NCBI GenBank assembly: GCA_002724185.1
Contig: PBOB01000017.1
Span: 1-33,077, forward strand
Length of the DNA stretch: 33,077 nt
Reading direction: 5' to 3'
Origin: Acidiferrobacteraceae bacterium
GTDB lineage: Bacteria; Pseudomonadota; Gammaproteobacteria; Arenicellales; UBA868
Shown here: one piece after another, positions 15,945 through 25,290 of the stretch
Layout: the number at the start of each line of letters is the position of its first letter
Numbering within the stretch: position 1 is the first letter of the stretch
Notes under the pieces: generated by a model
Database searches by the model: none
Told to the model about the DNA's origin: nothing
Seen by the model: only the letters and a program-made list of their open reading frames with translations
Made by a program: the position numbers and the translations under genes

Positions 15945-17651
15945 ATGCGCAAACACTTACATATCGATCTTTATCGGAACAAAATCACGGAAGAACGACG
16001 GGAAGGAGAAGCCGTCATTCGAGCTGGCCGCTATTACATTGCGAAAACACTTGTTGATCGAGGATTGGCTAATGTTGATCCGCTCTCTCCAGAGAACCCT
16101 TTGATCTTTTCTGCTGGCCCCCTGGCTGGAACAAATTTTTCAAATGCCAATCGACTAAGTGTAGGCTGTAAGAGTCCACTAACAGGTGGTATAAAGGAAT
16201 CAAACTCAGGAGGAACCTTCGGCTTTGCGCTCGGTCAGCTAGAGCTTGCAGGCTTCACTCTAGAGAATGCGGCCGACGATTGGATTGTTATTCACTTATG
16301 CAAAGATGGTTCTATAGCGTTTGACAGTGGCACTGACTATCTTGGTAGAAATAATTTCGATGTAGCTAACGCTCTCCATGAGAAATATGGCTCGAAGACG
16401 AGTCTGGCTATATGCGGGCCTGTAGGCGAGTATCAGGGGCTTGTTTCAGGGATAGGAATAAGTGACGTCGATCTTAGACCATCTCGCTTAGCAGCACGAG
16501 GTGGAGTTGGCGCGGTAATGGGAAGCAAACGTGTTAAAGCCATTGTAGTTGATCTCAATAAAATGCCAACATTCCATGATCGCAAAAAGGTGATGGGCTC
16601 TGTAAAGGAATACAATCGTTTACTAGATGAGCAGCAGCCTGTCCATACATTTCGAAATATCGGCACCGCAATGATGGCTGATATTCAAAATCATCAAGGA
16701 GGTCTACCAGTCCGCAACTTTAGCGAAGGGAGGCTAGTTGATCCAGATATTGAACCATTTAAGCTGGGGGGCGACTTCATCCGAGAGCAAAATCTAGCTC
16801 GGGGTGGGATTACGACTCATGCATGCATGCCAGGATGTACAATTGAATGCAGCAATGTATATGTCGATGAGCATGGAAAGGAAATTGTATCGCCAGTTGA
16901 GTATGAAACGTTAGGTTTGATCGGATCAAATTGCGGCTTAACCGACCCAGATGAATTGGCTCGAATCAATTTTCTTGCTAATGATCTTGGGCTGGACACG
17001 ATCGAAACAGGCGCTACGATCGGTGTATTAATGGAAGCAGGTGTGGCTGAATTTGGCGATATAGAATTTATGCGCCAGTTCTTTGAGGAGCTTCAAAAGG
17101 GGACAGAAAGAGGTAAATTATGGTCCAATGGAACTGCTCATGTTGGTGAGCATTATGGTGTCCAAAGAATACCTGTAATTAAAAAGCAGGCGATAAGTGC
17201 ATACGATCCGAGAGTTGTAGAGGCAACAGGTATAACTATGATGATGACTGCTCAAGGGGCTGACCATACTGCAGGTAATTTGCCGGTGCTTGATTGCAGC
17301 GATTTGACCCTTGAAGAAATTGTTGCCGCCAGCATTGAAGCACAAACACAGTATGCGGCATCAGATGCTCTTGGGCTATGCATCTTTGGTCGATCAGTAA
17401 CATTCACACAGCTTGAATTTATTGTAAACACGCTTAATGTTGCACATGGAACAAGTCTGGAGCCAGAGTTTTATATGGAGCTTGGTCGGGCCACATTAAA
17501 GCTAGAAAGAGAATTCAACCAAGCTGCTGGATTTACCCCAGCTGACGATGAATTACCACAATTCTTCTACGACGAACCATTGGCGCCTACAAACAAAGTT
17601 GCGCGCTTTCATGGCGCTGAGGTTAGAGATTGTCGATCTGCAGAATTGTGA
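15945..17651 (+). CDS. Aldehyde ferredoxin oxidoreductase (tungsten/molybdopterin) family protein
   Basis: This 568-residue protein has the AOR plan. Domain 1 contains LIFSAGPLAGTNF, SVGCKSPLTGG and the pterin-contacting ARGGVGAVMGSKRVKAI (184-200). The cluster cysteines are C294, C298 and C302 in ACMPGCTIEC, plus C479 in DALGLCIFG. The spacing is C-x3-C-x3-C instead of the classic C-x2-C-x3-C. Pterin-binding loops appear as NDLGLDTIETG (346-356) and AYDPRV. Such enzymes oxidise aldehydes to acids or reduce acids using a bis-pterin W or Mo and low-potential electrons. GGAGG lies more than 30 bases upstream of the ATG, so the start relies on the family N-terminus (RKHLHIDL). The branched-chain aminotransferase follows after 39 bases. 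The substrate is unknown. Confidence 0.9.
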   Translation: MRKHLHIDLYRNKITEERREGEAVIRAGRYYIAKTLVDRGLANVDPLSPENPLIFSAGPLAGTNFSNANRLSVGCKSPLTGGIKESNSGGTFGFALGQLELAGFTLENAADDWIVIHLCKDGSIAFDSGTDYLGRNNFDVANALHEKYGSKTSLAICGPVGEYQGLVSGIGISDVDLRPSRLAARGGVGAVMGSKRVKAIVVDLNKMPTFHDRKKVMGSVKEYNRLLDEQQPVHTFRNIGTAMMADIQNHQGGLPVRNFSEGRLVDPDIEPFKLGGDFIREQNLARGGITTHACMPGCTIECSNVYVDEHGKEIVSPVEYETLGLIGSNCGLTDPDELARINFLANDLGLDTIETGATIGVLMEAGVAEFGDIEFMRQFFEELQKGTERGKLWSNGTAHVGEHYGVQRIPVIKKQAISAYDPRVVEATGITMMMTAQGADHTAGNLPVLDCSDLTLEEIVAASIEAQTQYAASDALGLCIFGRSVTFTQLEFIVNTLNVAHGTSLEPEFYMELGRATLKLEREFNQAAGFTPADDELPQFFYDEPLAPTNKVARFHGAEVRDCRSAEL

Positions 17652-17690
17652 TCTATATCTATTGATCATTGCGCGTCGGCGTGTGACTAT

Positions 17691-18755
17691 ATGATTACCA
17701 TTAAAAAGACAACATCTAGTCGGCTTAGCTCCCTAGATTCTATGACGATAGAATTTGGAAATGTTTTTTCTGATCACTATTACCGACAAAAATGGAGTAA
17801 TGGCAAGTGGCATGAGGCTAACATTGCCCCTCTTACAGACATCCTTATAAATCCAGCGGCTCTTGGTCTGCATTATGGTCAAGCGGTTTTCGAGGGGCTC
17901 AAAGCCTACCGTGGCACCCATGATAATCGTATTAGATTATTCAGGCCCGACAAGAATGCAATTCGACTTAGGAATTCTTGTGAGCGCTTATGTATTCCTG
18001 CAGTATCAATAGACAATTTTCTAGAAGCAATCGTGACACTTGTTTCGGTTGAGCATCAATGGGTACCGAAAAGTAGGTTACAGACTCTGTATTTGAGGCC
18101 TCTACTTTTTGCCTCTGAGGGTCATCTCTCAGTTCGGCCTGCAAACTCCTATGAATTCTTGGTGCTGGCCGCTCCGGTAAGTGAATATTTTGATCGATCG
18201 GGTCCGGGCATTCGACTCAAGGCAGAGGATCGCTTTACCCGAGCAGCTCCTGGCGGCATGGGCGCTGCAAAAACAGGTGGAAATTACGCTTCCACCTTGC
18301 GCCCAACTGGTGATAGTTTGAAGCAAGGTTTCGATCAAGTATTGTGGCTAGATTCTTATGAACACAACTATGTGGAAGAAGCTGGTCAAATGAATATCTT
18401 TTTGCGATTTAAAGACCGTGTAGTTACACCGCCTCTTTCTGGCACCATACTACCTGGAGTAACGCGAGAATGCGTATTGACGCTACTTGATGAGTGGGGT
18501 CTCCGTAGAGAAGAGCGGCGAGTTTCGATGGAAGAAATTGCTGAGGCAATCGAAAAGAAATACTTGCTTGAGGCATTTGGTGCGGGGACCGCAGCAGTTA
18601 TCGCACCTGTTAAAACAATTTCTTATCGATCAGCTAATATTGAATTTCCTGATCTAGGTAGAGAAACTCTAGCTCAGAGACTTTACGACGAACTTACCGG
18701 TATTCAGTATGGAGAGATACCCGATAGACATCAGTGGACGGTAGTTGTTGAGTAG
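17691..18755 (+). CDS. ilvE: Branched-chain amino acid aminotransferase (class IV, BCAT type II)
   Basis: This 354-residue PLP enzyme has ALGLHYGQAVFEGLKAYRG near residue 60, YLRPLLFASEGHLSV, the PLP lysine K194 in GAAKTGGNYA, VEEAGQMNIF with the conserved glutamates (229-230), and the phosphate-binding loop in GTILPGVTRE. The length and motifs match the larger type II class (human BCAT/Mycobacterium IlvE) rather than the 300-residue E. coli type. It moves the amino group between Leu, Ile or Val and 2-oxoglutarate. Placed 39 bases after an aldehyde oxidoreductase, it may feed branched 2-oxoacids into a degradative route, or may serve ordinary biosynthesis. The start codon is not backed by a strong ribosome site; an internal ATG at codon 18 is an alternative. 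Confidence 0.9.
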   Translation: MITIKKTTSSRLSSLDSMTIEFGNVFSDHYYRQKWSNGKWHEANIAPLTDILINPAALGLHYGQAVFEGLKAYRGTHDNRIRLFRPDKNAIRLRNSCERLCIPAVSIDNFLEAIVTLVSVEHQWVPKSRLQTLYLRPLLFASEGHLSVRPANSYEFLVLAAPVSEYFDRSGPGIRLKAEDRFTRAAPGGMGAAKTGGNYASTLRPTGDSLKQGFDQVLWLDSYEHNYVEEAGQMNIFLRFKDRVVTPPLSGTILPGVTRECVLTLLDEWGLRREERRVSMEEIAEAIEKKYLLEAFGAGTAAVIAPVKTISYRSANIEFPDLGRETLAQRLYDELTGIQYGEIPDRHQWTVVVE

Positions 18756-18879
18756 CAAATATCGTTTGGCCGTTTGCAGCCGAGAGGCGCAATATTGCAG
18801 GAACACCACTAACCTATTTATTTATGCGGTTCATGAGTAGGATCTAATATCGATGTTTACTAGTTAGGCAGGAAACTAA

Positions 18880-21800
18880 GTGCATTTTGAACCTAGATTG
18901 TGGGCATTCACTAAAGGATTTCGAGCAAGGATATTTTTGGCATTCTTATTGGGGCTTATTGGTGTTTCAGTTGGTATTGCCCGATTAGCTCTTTTAGGAT
19001 GGTTGCTGGCGCAAGTAATTGCTGGCAGTGAATTTAAAAGCCTAATTGTACCTCTGTGCCTTGTCGCGCTAATTATGGTGGTTCGGGGCGTCATCGAGCA
19101 CATACGCAACATGATCGCACACCGCACTGCAGCCAAGATACAACTCGTCCTTCGCAGAACACTTTACGATCGACTGGTCATGCTAGGGCCAAGTTTTGTG
19201 ACCCAACAGCGATCAGGAGAGTTAGCCTTGACCTTAATCGATGGTGTGGAGCAGCTCGAAACTTATTTTGGAAAATATATTCCTCAGATGTTAGTAGCTT
19301 GTTTTACACCAGTCATCATATTCTCATTTGTGATCTTTATCGACGTGCCCGTCGCTACGGTACTTTTAGTTGCGTCAATTGTTGCATTGTTTGCACCAGC
19401 TCTGTGGCATAAATTCGATACGAAAAAATCAATAGAACGCGAGCATGCCTATTCTGAATTTGCATCCGAGTTTTTAGACTCTGTGCAAGGATTAGCTACT
19501 CTAAAATCTTTTGGACAAAGTCGTAAGCGAGGCCAAATCTTGACGCAAAAAGCACATGCATTGTTCGAGAGTACAATGTGGGTGTTAGGCACTAACACTC
19601 TGTCGAGAGGTATTACGGATACAGCAATTGCTGTTGGCGCTGCGGCGGCTTTAGTTTTGGGTGCATATCGGGTTATTGGTGGGGGTATGGATCTTTCAGC
19701 TCTGCTAATCATTTTGCTGTTAGGAATCGAAATATTTCGACCCTTACGCGAGTTGAGGAGTGTTTTGCATCAGGGTATGGTTGGCAAATCGGCTGCGCTC
19801 TCTATGTATCGATTGCTAGATGCACAGCCAGTAGTTAAAGAGCCCGCGATAGCTAATTGCCCCAACAATTTAGAAGCTTCAATTTCTTTTGAAGAAGTAT
19901 TTTTCCAATATCCTGGGCAACGCGAGGTTGTTCATTGCGATCTCAATCTATCTCTCAAACCAGGCGAACGAGTGGCGGTTGTCGGTCCTAGTGGATGTGG
20001 TAAATCTAGCTTAGTTCGATTGTTGCAACGTTTCCACGATCCTCAGGGTGGCGCTGTGAAGATCGGTAATTGCAACGTTCAGGATTTACCAGTCGACTTG
20101 GTACGTCGTCAGATATCAGTGGTCCACCAGGATACGTTTCTATTTCACGGAACCGTCCGGGAAAATTTGCTGATGGGTAATCCAGCTGCAACACATGACG
20201 AGCTAGTTAAAGTTACGGAAGCAGCTAATATTCATAATTTTATCGAGGGTTTGCCATCTGGATATGATACTTTAATCGGCGAAAAAGGAATCAAACTGTC
20301 TGGGGGTCAGCGACAGCGAATCGCAATCGCACGAGCTCTCTTGAGGGATAGTCCTATCCTTATCCTAGATGAAGCATTGTCTGCTGTTGATGCAGAAAAT
20401 GAAGCGATAATTCTTGATGCACTAGAAAGATTAATGGTCGGTCGTACCACACTAGTGTTGGCCCACCGCCTTTCAAGCGTAATTAATTGCGATCGAATTG
20501 TTGTTTTAGATGGTGGATCTGTTGTCGAAGAGGGGAAGCATGAAGAATTGATCGAAAACGGTGGTGTATACAGCGCTCTGATGTCTGAACAGACTCATGG
20601 CTCTCATACAGGTTTCGGCGACAGTGAATTGTACTGGACAGCTAATGAGAAGATAGTTGCTAGAGATAACTTTCAGGATTTGAATCAGGTGCAGCCAACA
20701 GAAGGAATTGTGAAAGCCGAGGGACTCTCATGGACTGAAGTTATCGTCATCCTCATGAAGCATATCTTGCCATGGAAGGCGAAGGTTGGACTAGTGTTTG
20801 TGTTTGGAGTGGCTCGTGTTCTAGCGTTTATCGGAGTAGGTGTAATAAGTGCATTCATTGTTCTGGCCCTAAAGAACGGTGAATCATTCGACCAGTACAT
20901 CACCCTACTTATATTTGTTGCACCCGCAGCGGGTATTCTTCATTGGTGCGAGTCATGGATCGCCCATGATATGGCATTCAGACTACTTTCTGAATTAAGG
21001 ATAGCTGTTTTTAACAAGCTGGATGCATTGGCCCCTGCATATTTGACACGTCGCCGAACAGGAGACTTGATGGCGATTGTCACCCAGGACATCGAAATGG
21101 TCGAATATTTCTTTGCACATACGGTAGCGCCGGCATTCGTTTCAGTTCTGGTCCCCACAACGGTCGTAGCGGTATTATGGATGTACAGTTCCTGGTTAGC
21201 ACTCTCTTTGCTTCCTTTTCTCATAGCAGTAGCTCTGAGCCCTTTTATTATGCGCGGTAAAGTGGACGAACTAGGCTCACGGGCTCGGGAGGCAGCGGGC
21301 GAACTTTCTGCCCATGCGATAGATTCAATTCAGGGGTTATCAGAAGTTCTAGCCTTCCAAGACGAAAATCGAAGAGGCGAGCAAATAGATGACTTGGCTA
21401 GGCTCCATATTAGGCTACGCTTGCCATATTTTGAGCAATTGACCTTGCAGCAGAGCTTGCTTGAAATCTTTACAGGGTTGGGCGGCTTGTCGGTTGTTAT
21501 TTCAGGCGCTCTGCTTGTAAACAGTGGATCACTGGATCCTGGCATTCTCCCGCTGCTAACGATTTTGGCTATGGCTGCATTTTTGCCTATTTCAGAAATT
21601 GCTGAGATTGGTCGTCAGCTGGCCGATACCCTTGGAGCGACACGTCGTGTCTATGCGCTGGAAAGAGAGCCAATACCAGTGCGAGATGGTGAAAGCAGCC
21701 TATCTAATTTCTCGATACCATCTGCAGATCTTAGTGCTGTTAGTTTTAGTTATCCTGGGCATCAGCAGGTTGTCTTAGATGATATCAGCCTTGAAATTAG

Positions 21801-22473
21801 AGCTGGTCAAACTGTGGCATTAGTTGGCCCATCTGGCGCAGGAAAAACAACCATAGCCCATTTATTGATGAGATTTTGGGATCCTGATAGTGGAGTAATA
21901 TCGATTGGGCAGCACGATATACGGGACTTTGCCTTGGACAATGTACGAGGCCAGGTCGCGCTTGTGGCTCAAGATACCTATTTATTTAATGATACGCTAC
22001 GTAACAATATAGTTATTGCCAACAGCGATGCCACGCCTGGTGACATAGATGCGGCAATTAGTGCTGCGGCTCTGGATAAATTGGTAAAGCATCTTCCAGA
22101 TGGGCTCGATACGATGGTTGGTGAGAGGGGTACAAGTTTATCTGGCGGACAGCGACAGAGAGTAGCTATAGCTCGTGCATTTCTCAAAGACGCGCCCATC
22201 TTGATCTTGGATGAGGCTACTTCACACTTAGACGCAATCAGTGAGCATTCCGTGAGACGCGCTCTTGATCAACTGAAATCTAATCGAACAACTATCGTAA
22301 TTGCGCATAGGCTTTCAACTGTGCGAGAGTCAGATGTGATACTCGTTATAGACGGGGGCAGGGTGGCTGAATCAGGAACTCATGATGCCCTGTTGGCAAG
22401 AAATGGCTTCTATAGTCGACTGGTCTCGAGACAAATAGCTTCTTCGAAACTAAAGGCGACGCCAGCTACATGA
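18880..22473 (+). CDS. Fused two-half ABC exporter, CydDC type
   Basis: This 1197-residue protein is two complete ABC exporter halves in one chain. Half 1 has a six-helix membrane domain with the CydD-like segment DGVEQLETYFGKYIPQML, then Walker A GPSGCGKSS (about 368), LSGGQRQRIAIARAL (about 473), ILILDEALSAVD and LAHRLSSV. Half 2 has its own membrane domain with the CydC-like LDALAPAYLTRRRTGDL, then GPSGAGKTT (about 982), LSGGQRQRVAIARAF, LDEATSHLD and IAHRLSTV. Both nucleotide sites look intact, with catalytic Glu after Walker B in each. CydDC exports reduced thiols or handles haem for cytochrome bd assembly; cydAB is not here. The start is a GTG with AGGA upstream. The stop overlaps the EamA gene start in an ATGA. 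Confidence 0.9.
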   Translation: MHFEPRLWAFTKGFRARIFLAFLLGLIGVSVGIARLALLGWLLAQVIAGSEFKSLIVPLCLVALIMVVRGVIEHIRNMIAHRTAAKIQLVLRRTLYDRLVMLGPSFVTQQRSGELALTLIDGVEQLETYFGKYIPQMLVACFTPVIIFSFVIFIDVPVATVLLVASIVALFAPALWHKFDTKKSIEREHAYSEFASEFLDSVQGLATLKSFGQSRKRGQILTQKAHALFESTMWVLGTNTLSRGITDTAIAVGAAAALVLGAYRVIGGGMDLSALLIILLLGIEIFRPLRELRSVLHQGMVGKSAALSMYRLLDAQPVVKEPAIANCPNNLEASISFEEVFFQYPGQREVVHCDLNLSLKPGERVAVVGPSGCGKSSLVRLLQRFHDPQGGAVKIGNCNVQDLPVDLVRRQISVVHQDTFLFHGTVRENLLMGNPAATHDELVKVTEAANIHNFIEGLPSGYDTLIGEKGIKLSGGQRQRIAIARALLRDSPILILDEALSAVDAENEAIILDALERLMVGRTTLVLAHRLSSVINCDRIVVLDGGSVVEEGKHEELIENGGVYSALMSEQTHGSHTGFGDSELYWTANEKIVARDNFQDLNQVQPTEGIVKAEGLSWTEVIVILMKHILPWKAKVGLVFVFGVARVLAFIGVGVISAFIVLALKNGESFDQYITLLIFVAPAAGILHWCESWIAHDMAFRLLSELRIAVFNKLDALAPAYLTRRRTGDLMAIVTQDIEMVEYFFAHTVAPAFVSVLVPTTVVAVLWMYSSWLALSLLPFLIAVALSPFIMRGKVDELGSRAREAAGELSAHAIDSIQGLSEVLAFQDENRRGEQIDDLARLHIRLRLPYFEQLTLQQSLLEIFTGLGGLSVVISGALLVNSGSLDPGILPLLTILAMAAFLPISEIAEIGRQLADTLGATRRVYALEREPIPVRDGESSLSNFSIPSADLSAVSFSYPGHQQVVLDDISLEIRAGQTVALVGPSGAGKTTIAHLLMRFWDPDSGVISIGQHDIRDFALDNVRGQVALVAQDTYLFNDTLRNNIVIANSDATPGDIDAAISAAALDKLVKHLPDGLDTMVGERGTSLSGGQRQRVAIARAFLKDAPILILDEATSHLDAISEHSVRRALDQLKSNRTTIVIAHRLSTVRESDVILVIDGGRVAESGTHDALLARNGFYSRLVSRQIASSKLKATPAT

Positions 22474-23348
22474 TTAAGGCGCTGAAGAATACTTATCAGA
22501 GAGGCGTGTTTCTTCTTGTGTTATCTGCCCTATTATTAAGCACCTCTGGAGTTGTGTTAAGGGAGATACAGAGTGCTGGCGGCTGGGAAATACTATTTTA
22601 CAGATCGTTAGCATTCTCTCTAACAGTAGCTACCTATCTCTTTCTTAGGCAAGGTAAGCGCTCACTAACCAGCATTCTTCAATTTCGTTGGAGTGAGTTA
22701 TTAATTGTGGTATTCCTAGGTACCGGTTTTGTTGCCTATGTTTTCGCACTGCTTTACACAACGGTAGCTAACGCATTATTTGCTATAAGTGCTGCCCCAC
22801 TATTAATGGCTGTATTGGGCTGGTTTATATTAAAAGAAAAAGTCCCTTGGGTTACCTGGATAGCTATTGTTGCGGGTGTGGTTGGTCTTTGTATTATGGT
22901 TGGAGGAGAAGTTGCAAGAGGTCGCCTATTCGGAAACTTAATTGCGTTGTGGATTCCCATTTCCTACGCAGCAACGATTATTCTAATTAGACGATTCCGA
23001 GACATAGATATGCTGCCAGCATTACTAATGGCTGGATTACTTGCATTGATTATTTCAGCATTGTTTTCAAATGAACTTATATTGAGCTGGCACGATTTTT
23101 TGCTCAGCATTTATCTTGGAATATTTCAAGTTGGGCTGGGTTTTATTTTTATGTTTGCGGGAGCGCGTTATGTTCCGGCTGCCCAAGTCGGGTTAATTGG
23201 GTTGACAGAAGTGATCTGCGCCCCTCTTTGGGTTTGGTTAACTATCGCTGAAATCCCAAGCAGTTCGACCTTAATTGGTGGTGGAGTAATATTTATAGCT
23301 ATCGCCTCCAATGGAGTATTCAATCTGCTTAAAGCTCCGAGACATTGA
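22470..23348 (+). CDS. EamA/DMT-superfamily transporter, second copy
   Basis: This 292-residue protein has ten predicted transmembrane segments in two EamA repeats: GVFLLVLSALLLSTSGVVLREIQ opens the first, and RLFGNLIALWIPISYAATIILIRRF opens the second. The segment TTVANALFAISAAPLLMAVLGWFILKEKVPWVTW is the usual end of repeat 1. It is likely an inner-membrane metabolite exporter. Its ATG overlaps the stop of the CydDC-type exporter by four bases, which suggests coupled translation and perhaps a shared export task, for example a thiol or amino acid. The protein is clearly different from the EamA protein at 3388-4296. Confidence 0.9.
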   Translation: MIKALKNTYQRGVFLLVLSALLLSTSGVVLREIQSAGGWEILFYRSLAFSLTVATYLFLRQGKRSLTSILQFRWSELLIVVFLGTGFVAYVFALLYTTVANALFAISAAPLLMAVLGWFILKEKVPWVTWIAIVAGVVGLCIMVGGEVARGRLFGNLIALWIPISYAATIILIRRFRDIDMLPALLMAGLLALIISALFSNELILSWHDFLLSIYLGIFQVGLGFIFMFAGARYVPAAQVGLIGLTEVICAPLWVWLTIAEIPSSSTLIGGGVIFIAIASNGVFNLLKAPRH

Positions 23349-23417
23349 TGCTGTGGTTTGGCAGTCGAATTTAAGAAGTTGGCGAATCTTCAGAAAATAT
23401 AGGGATATCCAAATACC

Positions 23418-24830
23418 TTAGGTATCATTAGTTGTCGGGAGCACTTTCCCAGGGTTTAAGATGCCTTTTGGGTCAAGTGCTTTTTTAATGGCTTGCATGG
23501 TATATATGCTTACAGGGTCCTTATATCTAGACATTTCTGTGGTTCGTAAGATGCCGATACCGTGCTCAGCGCTGAACGAGCCATCTAACTCATCAACAGT
23601 CTCAAATACCATCTCTGAAAATGCTGCTCTATAAGTTTGAAATTTATCTGCTGTCATCTCTTCGGGCTGTAGAAAGCTTAAATGTATATTGCCGTCGCCA
23701 ATATGACCAAAAGGATATGGTCGAACGCCCGGCACCAAGAGCTTGCCTTGATGGCTGGTCCGTTCGATCAGTGAAGGTACGTTTGAGACCTTTACTGATA
23801 TGTCATGTGAGAAAGCTACACATTCTATTGTCTGCGCTTCCCGTAGGCCTTCCCGAATTTTCCACATCTCGAGCGCCTGTTGTTCGTTCTGGCTGATTGC
23901 TGCATCAAGAATAAACCCCTCTGCTAATGCTGAAGCGAGCGTATTTTCCATCACGCTGCGCAGATCGGTAACGCTAGTGGCGCCACTATAAGTGATCAAA
24001 ACACACCATGGGTTATCCCCCGGCAGCGGCTTCTTGCAGCCGGGGATATGACGGACCGCGAGGTTAACACCTAATCTTGGAATTAGCTCAAAGCTTGATA
24101 GCAGGTTTTCACTATTGTTACGAGCCATAGAGAGTAAATCGAGACTGGCATTTAAATCACGTAGCGCCACAAACGCGGTTTCTACCTGATGCGGTCTCGG
24201 ATAGATAGCCAGCGTCGCCTTCGTAATGATGCCAAGTGTGCCCTCGGCCCCGACGAAAAGATGCCGAAGACTATAGCCAGTATTATTTTTTCTAAGCTGA
24301 TTCAAGTCATTCATTATCTCGCCATTAGGCATGACAGCCTCGATCCCAATCACTTGATCTCTGACATTGCCATATCGGAGCACATTAATACCACCTGCAT
24401 TGGTAGCTAAATTTCCACCAATCTGACAGGATCCCTCGGCCCCCAAACTAAGAGGAAAATATCGGTCAGCCTGGAGGGCGGCCTGTTGTATATCCGCGAG
24501 AATGCATCCAGCTTCAACAGTAATTGTGTTGTCGATGCTATCGAGCTCTATAATTTTATTCATGCGGCTAAGGTTTAGTATGATGTCACCTTGACGTGCA
24601 ACAGCACCGCCACATAAACCAGTGTTACCTCCCTGAGGAACTACAGATATACCGTGTTCGGCACAAAAGGATACTACTCCCGAAACCTCATCGGTATTCG
24701 CTGGTAACACGACAGCATCAGCTTGACTCTCAAAATCGCCACGCCCCTCTACTAGGTATGCAGCCTTTTGAGTTTCTTCGGTTAGGAGATATCGCGAACC
24801 TACTAGATTTTTCAATTGTTCTAGGATCAT
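23418..24830 (-). CDS. FAD-binding oxidase, GlcD / D-2-hydroxyacid dehydrogenase type
   Basis: This 470-residue flavoprotein has the FAD_binding_4 motifs PQGGNTGLCGGAV (about 61-73) and LGAEGSCQIGGNLATNAGG, FVGAEGTLGIITKATL, and the C-terminal FAD-oxidase domain with PFGHIGDGNIHLSF and FSAEHGIGILR. In the family these last segments bind the substrate carboxylate and a metal. Members oxidise glycolate, D-lactate or D-2-hydroxyglutarate and pass electrons to the quinone pool or a flavoprotein. The glycolate oxidase partners GlcE/GlcF are absent, so a stand-alone D-lactate or D-2-hydroxyglutarate dehydrogenase is more likely. It follows the rhodanese gene by 50 bases on the same strand and converges with the EamA gene. 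Confidence 0.9.
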   Translation of the reverse strand: MILEQLKNLVGSRYLLTEETQKAAYLVEGRGDFESQADAVVLPANTDEVSGVVSFCAEHGISVVPQGGNTGLCGGAVARQGDIILNLSRMNKIIELDSIDNTITVEAGCILADIQQAALQADRYFPLSLGAEGSCQIGGNLATNAGGINVLRYGNVRDQVIGIEAVMPNGEIMNDLNQLRKNNTGYSLRHLFVGAEGTLGIITKATLAIYPRPHQVETAFVALRDLNASLDLLSMARNNSENLLSSFELIPRLGVNLAVRHIPGCKKPLPGDNPWCVLITYSGATSVTDLRSVMENTLASALAEGFILDAAISQNEQQALEMWKIREGLREAQTIECVAFSHDISVKVSNVPSLIERTSHQGKLLVPGVRPYPFGHIGDGNIHLSFLQPEEMTADKFQTYRAAFSEMVFETVDELDGSFSAEHGIGILRTTEMSRYKDPVSIYTMQAIKKALDPKGILNPGKVLPTTNDT

Positions 24831-24880
24831 TGCTATAGCCTATGAGTTGGTAGCAGAATGTGACTTATCGGTTGATAGAC

Positions 24881-25270
24881 TTACTTGTCGACAGTATCTA
24901 TTGGCTTACCTGCTTCCCCCCAACCGGTCAAGCCTGGACCAAGATGACCCACGTTCTTGTAACCCATTTCAAGCATAGTTTTAGCAGCGAGAGCTGATTG
25001 CCCTCCTAAGCCGCAGTAGAGTATGTAGCGTTTAGACGGATCGAACATAGAATCATGGTAGCCGGAATTCGGATCAACAAGAAACTCAAGCATACCCCTT
25101 GGTGCGTGCAGCGTATTGGCTATAACTCCCTGTCTAATCCGGTCTCTTGTATCGCGGATATCCAGTCCGACTGCTGTACCAGCACTAATTTCGTTTTCGA
25201 ATTCCTCAACCGAAAGAACATCAATTTGTTCTTCTGCTTGATCAACAAGGAACCATACATTTTCAACCAT
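24881..25270 (-). CDS. Single-domain rhodanese-like sulfurtransferase
   Basis: The protein has 129 residues from the ATG at 25270. The longer frame begins with TTG at 25285, but the GGAGAG ribosome site lies within that extension, at a normal distance from the ATG. Motifs are VGLDIRDTRDR (conserved Asp and Arg), APRGMLEF and the active-site loop YCGLGGQSA with the sulfur-carrying Cys86, then HLGPGLTGWGEAGKP. The enzyme moves sulfane sulfur from a donor such as thiosulfate to an acceptor. The gene starts 20 bases after the nucleoside phosphorylase and precedes the GlcD-type gene on the same strand, so all three probably form one operon. No link between sulfur transfer and nucleoside cleavage is proved. 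Confidence 0.9.
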   Translation of the reverse strand: MVENVWFLVDQAEEQIDVLSVEEFENEISAGTAVGLDIRDTRDRIRQGVIANTLHAPRGMLEFLVDPNSGYHDSMFDPSKRYILYCGLGGQSALAAKTMLEMGYKNVGHLGPGLTGWGEAGKPIDTVDK

Positions 25271-25290
25271 TTCAGTACTCTCCAATCAAA

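Noticed and set aside
18789-18798. GCAATATTGC palindrome between the aminotransferase and the ABC exporter
   Set aside because: A single 10-base palindrome in this composition is expected by chance; no T-run or repeat copy supports a function.
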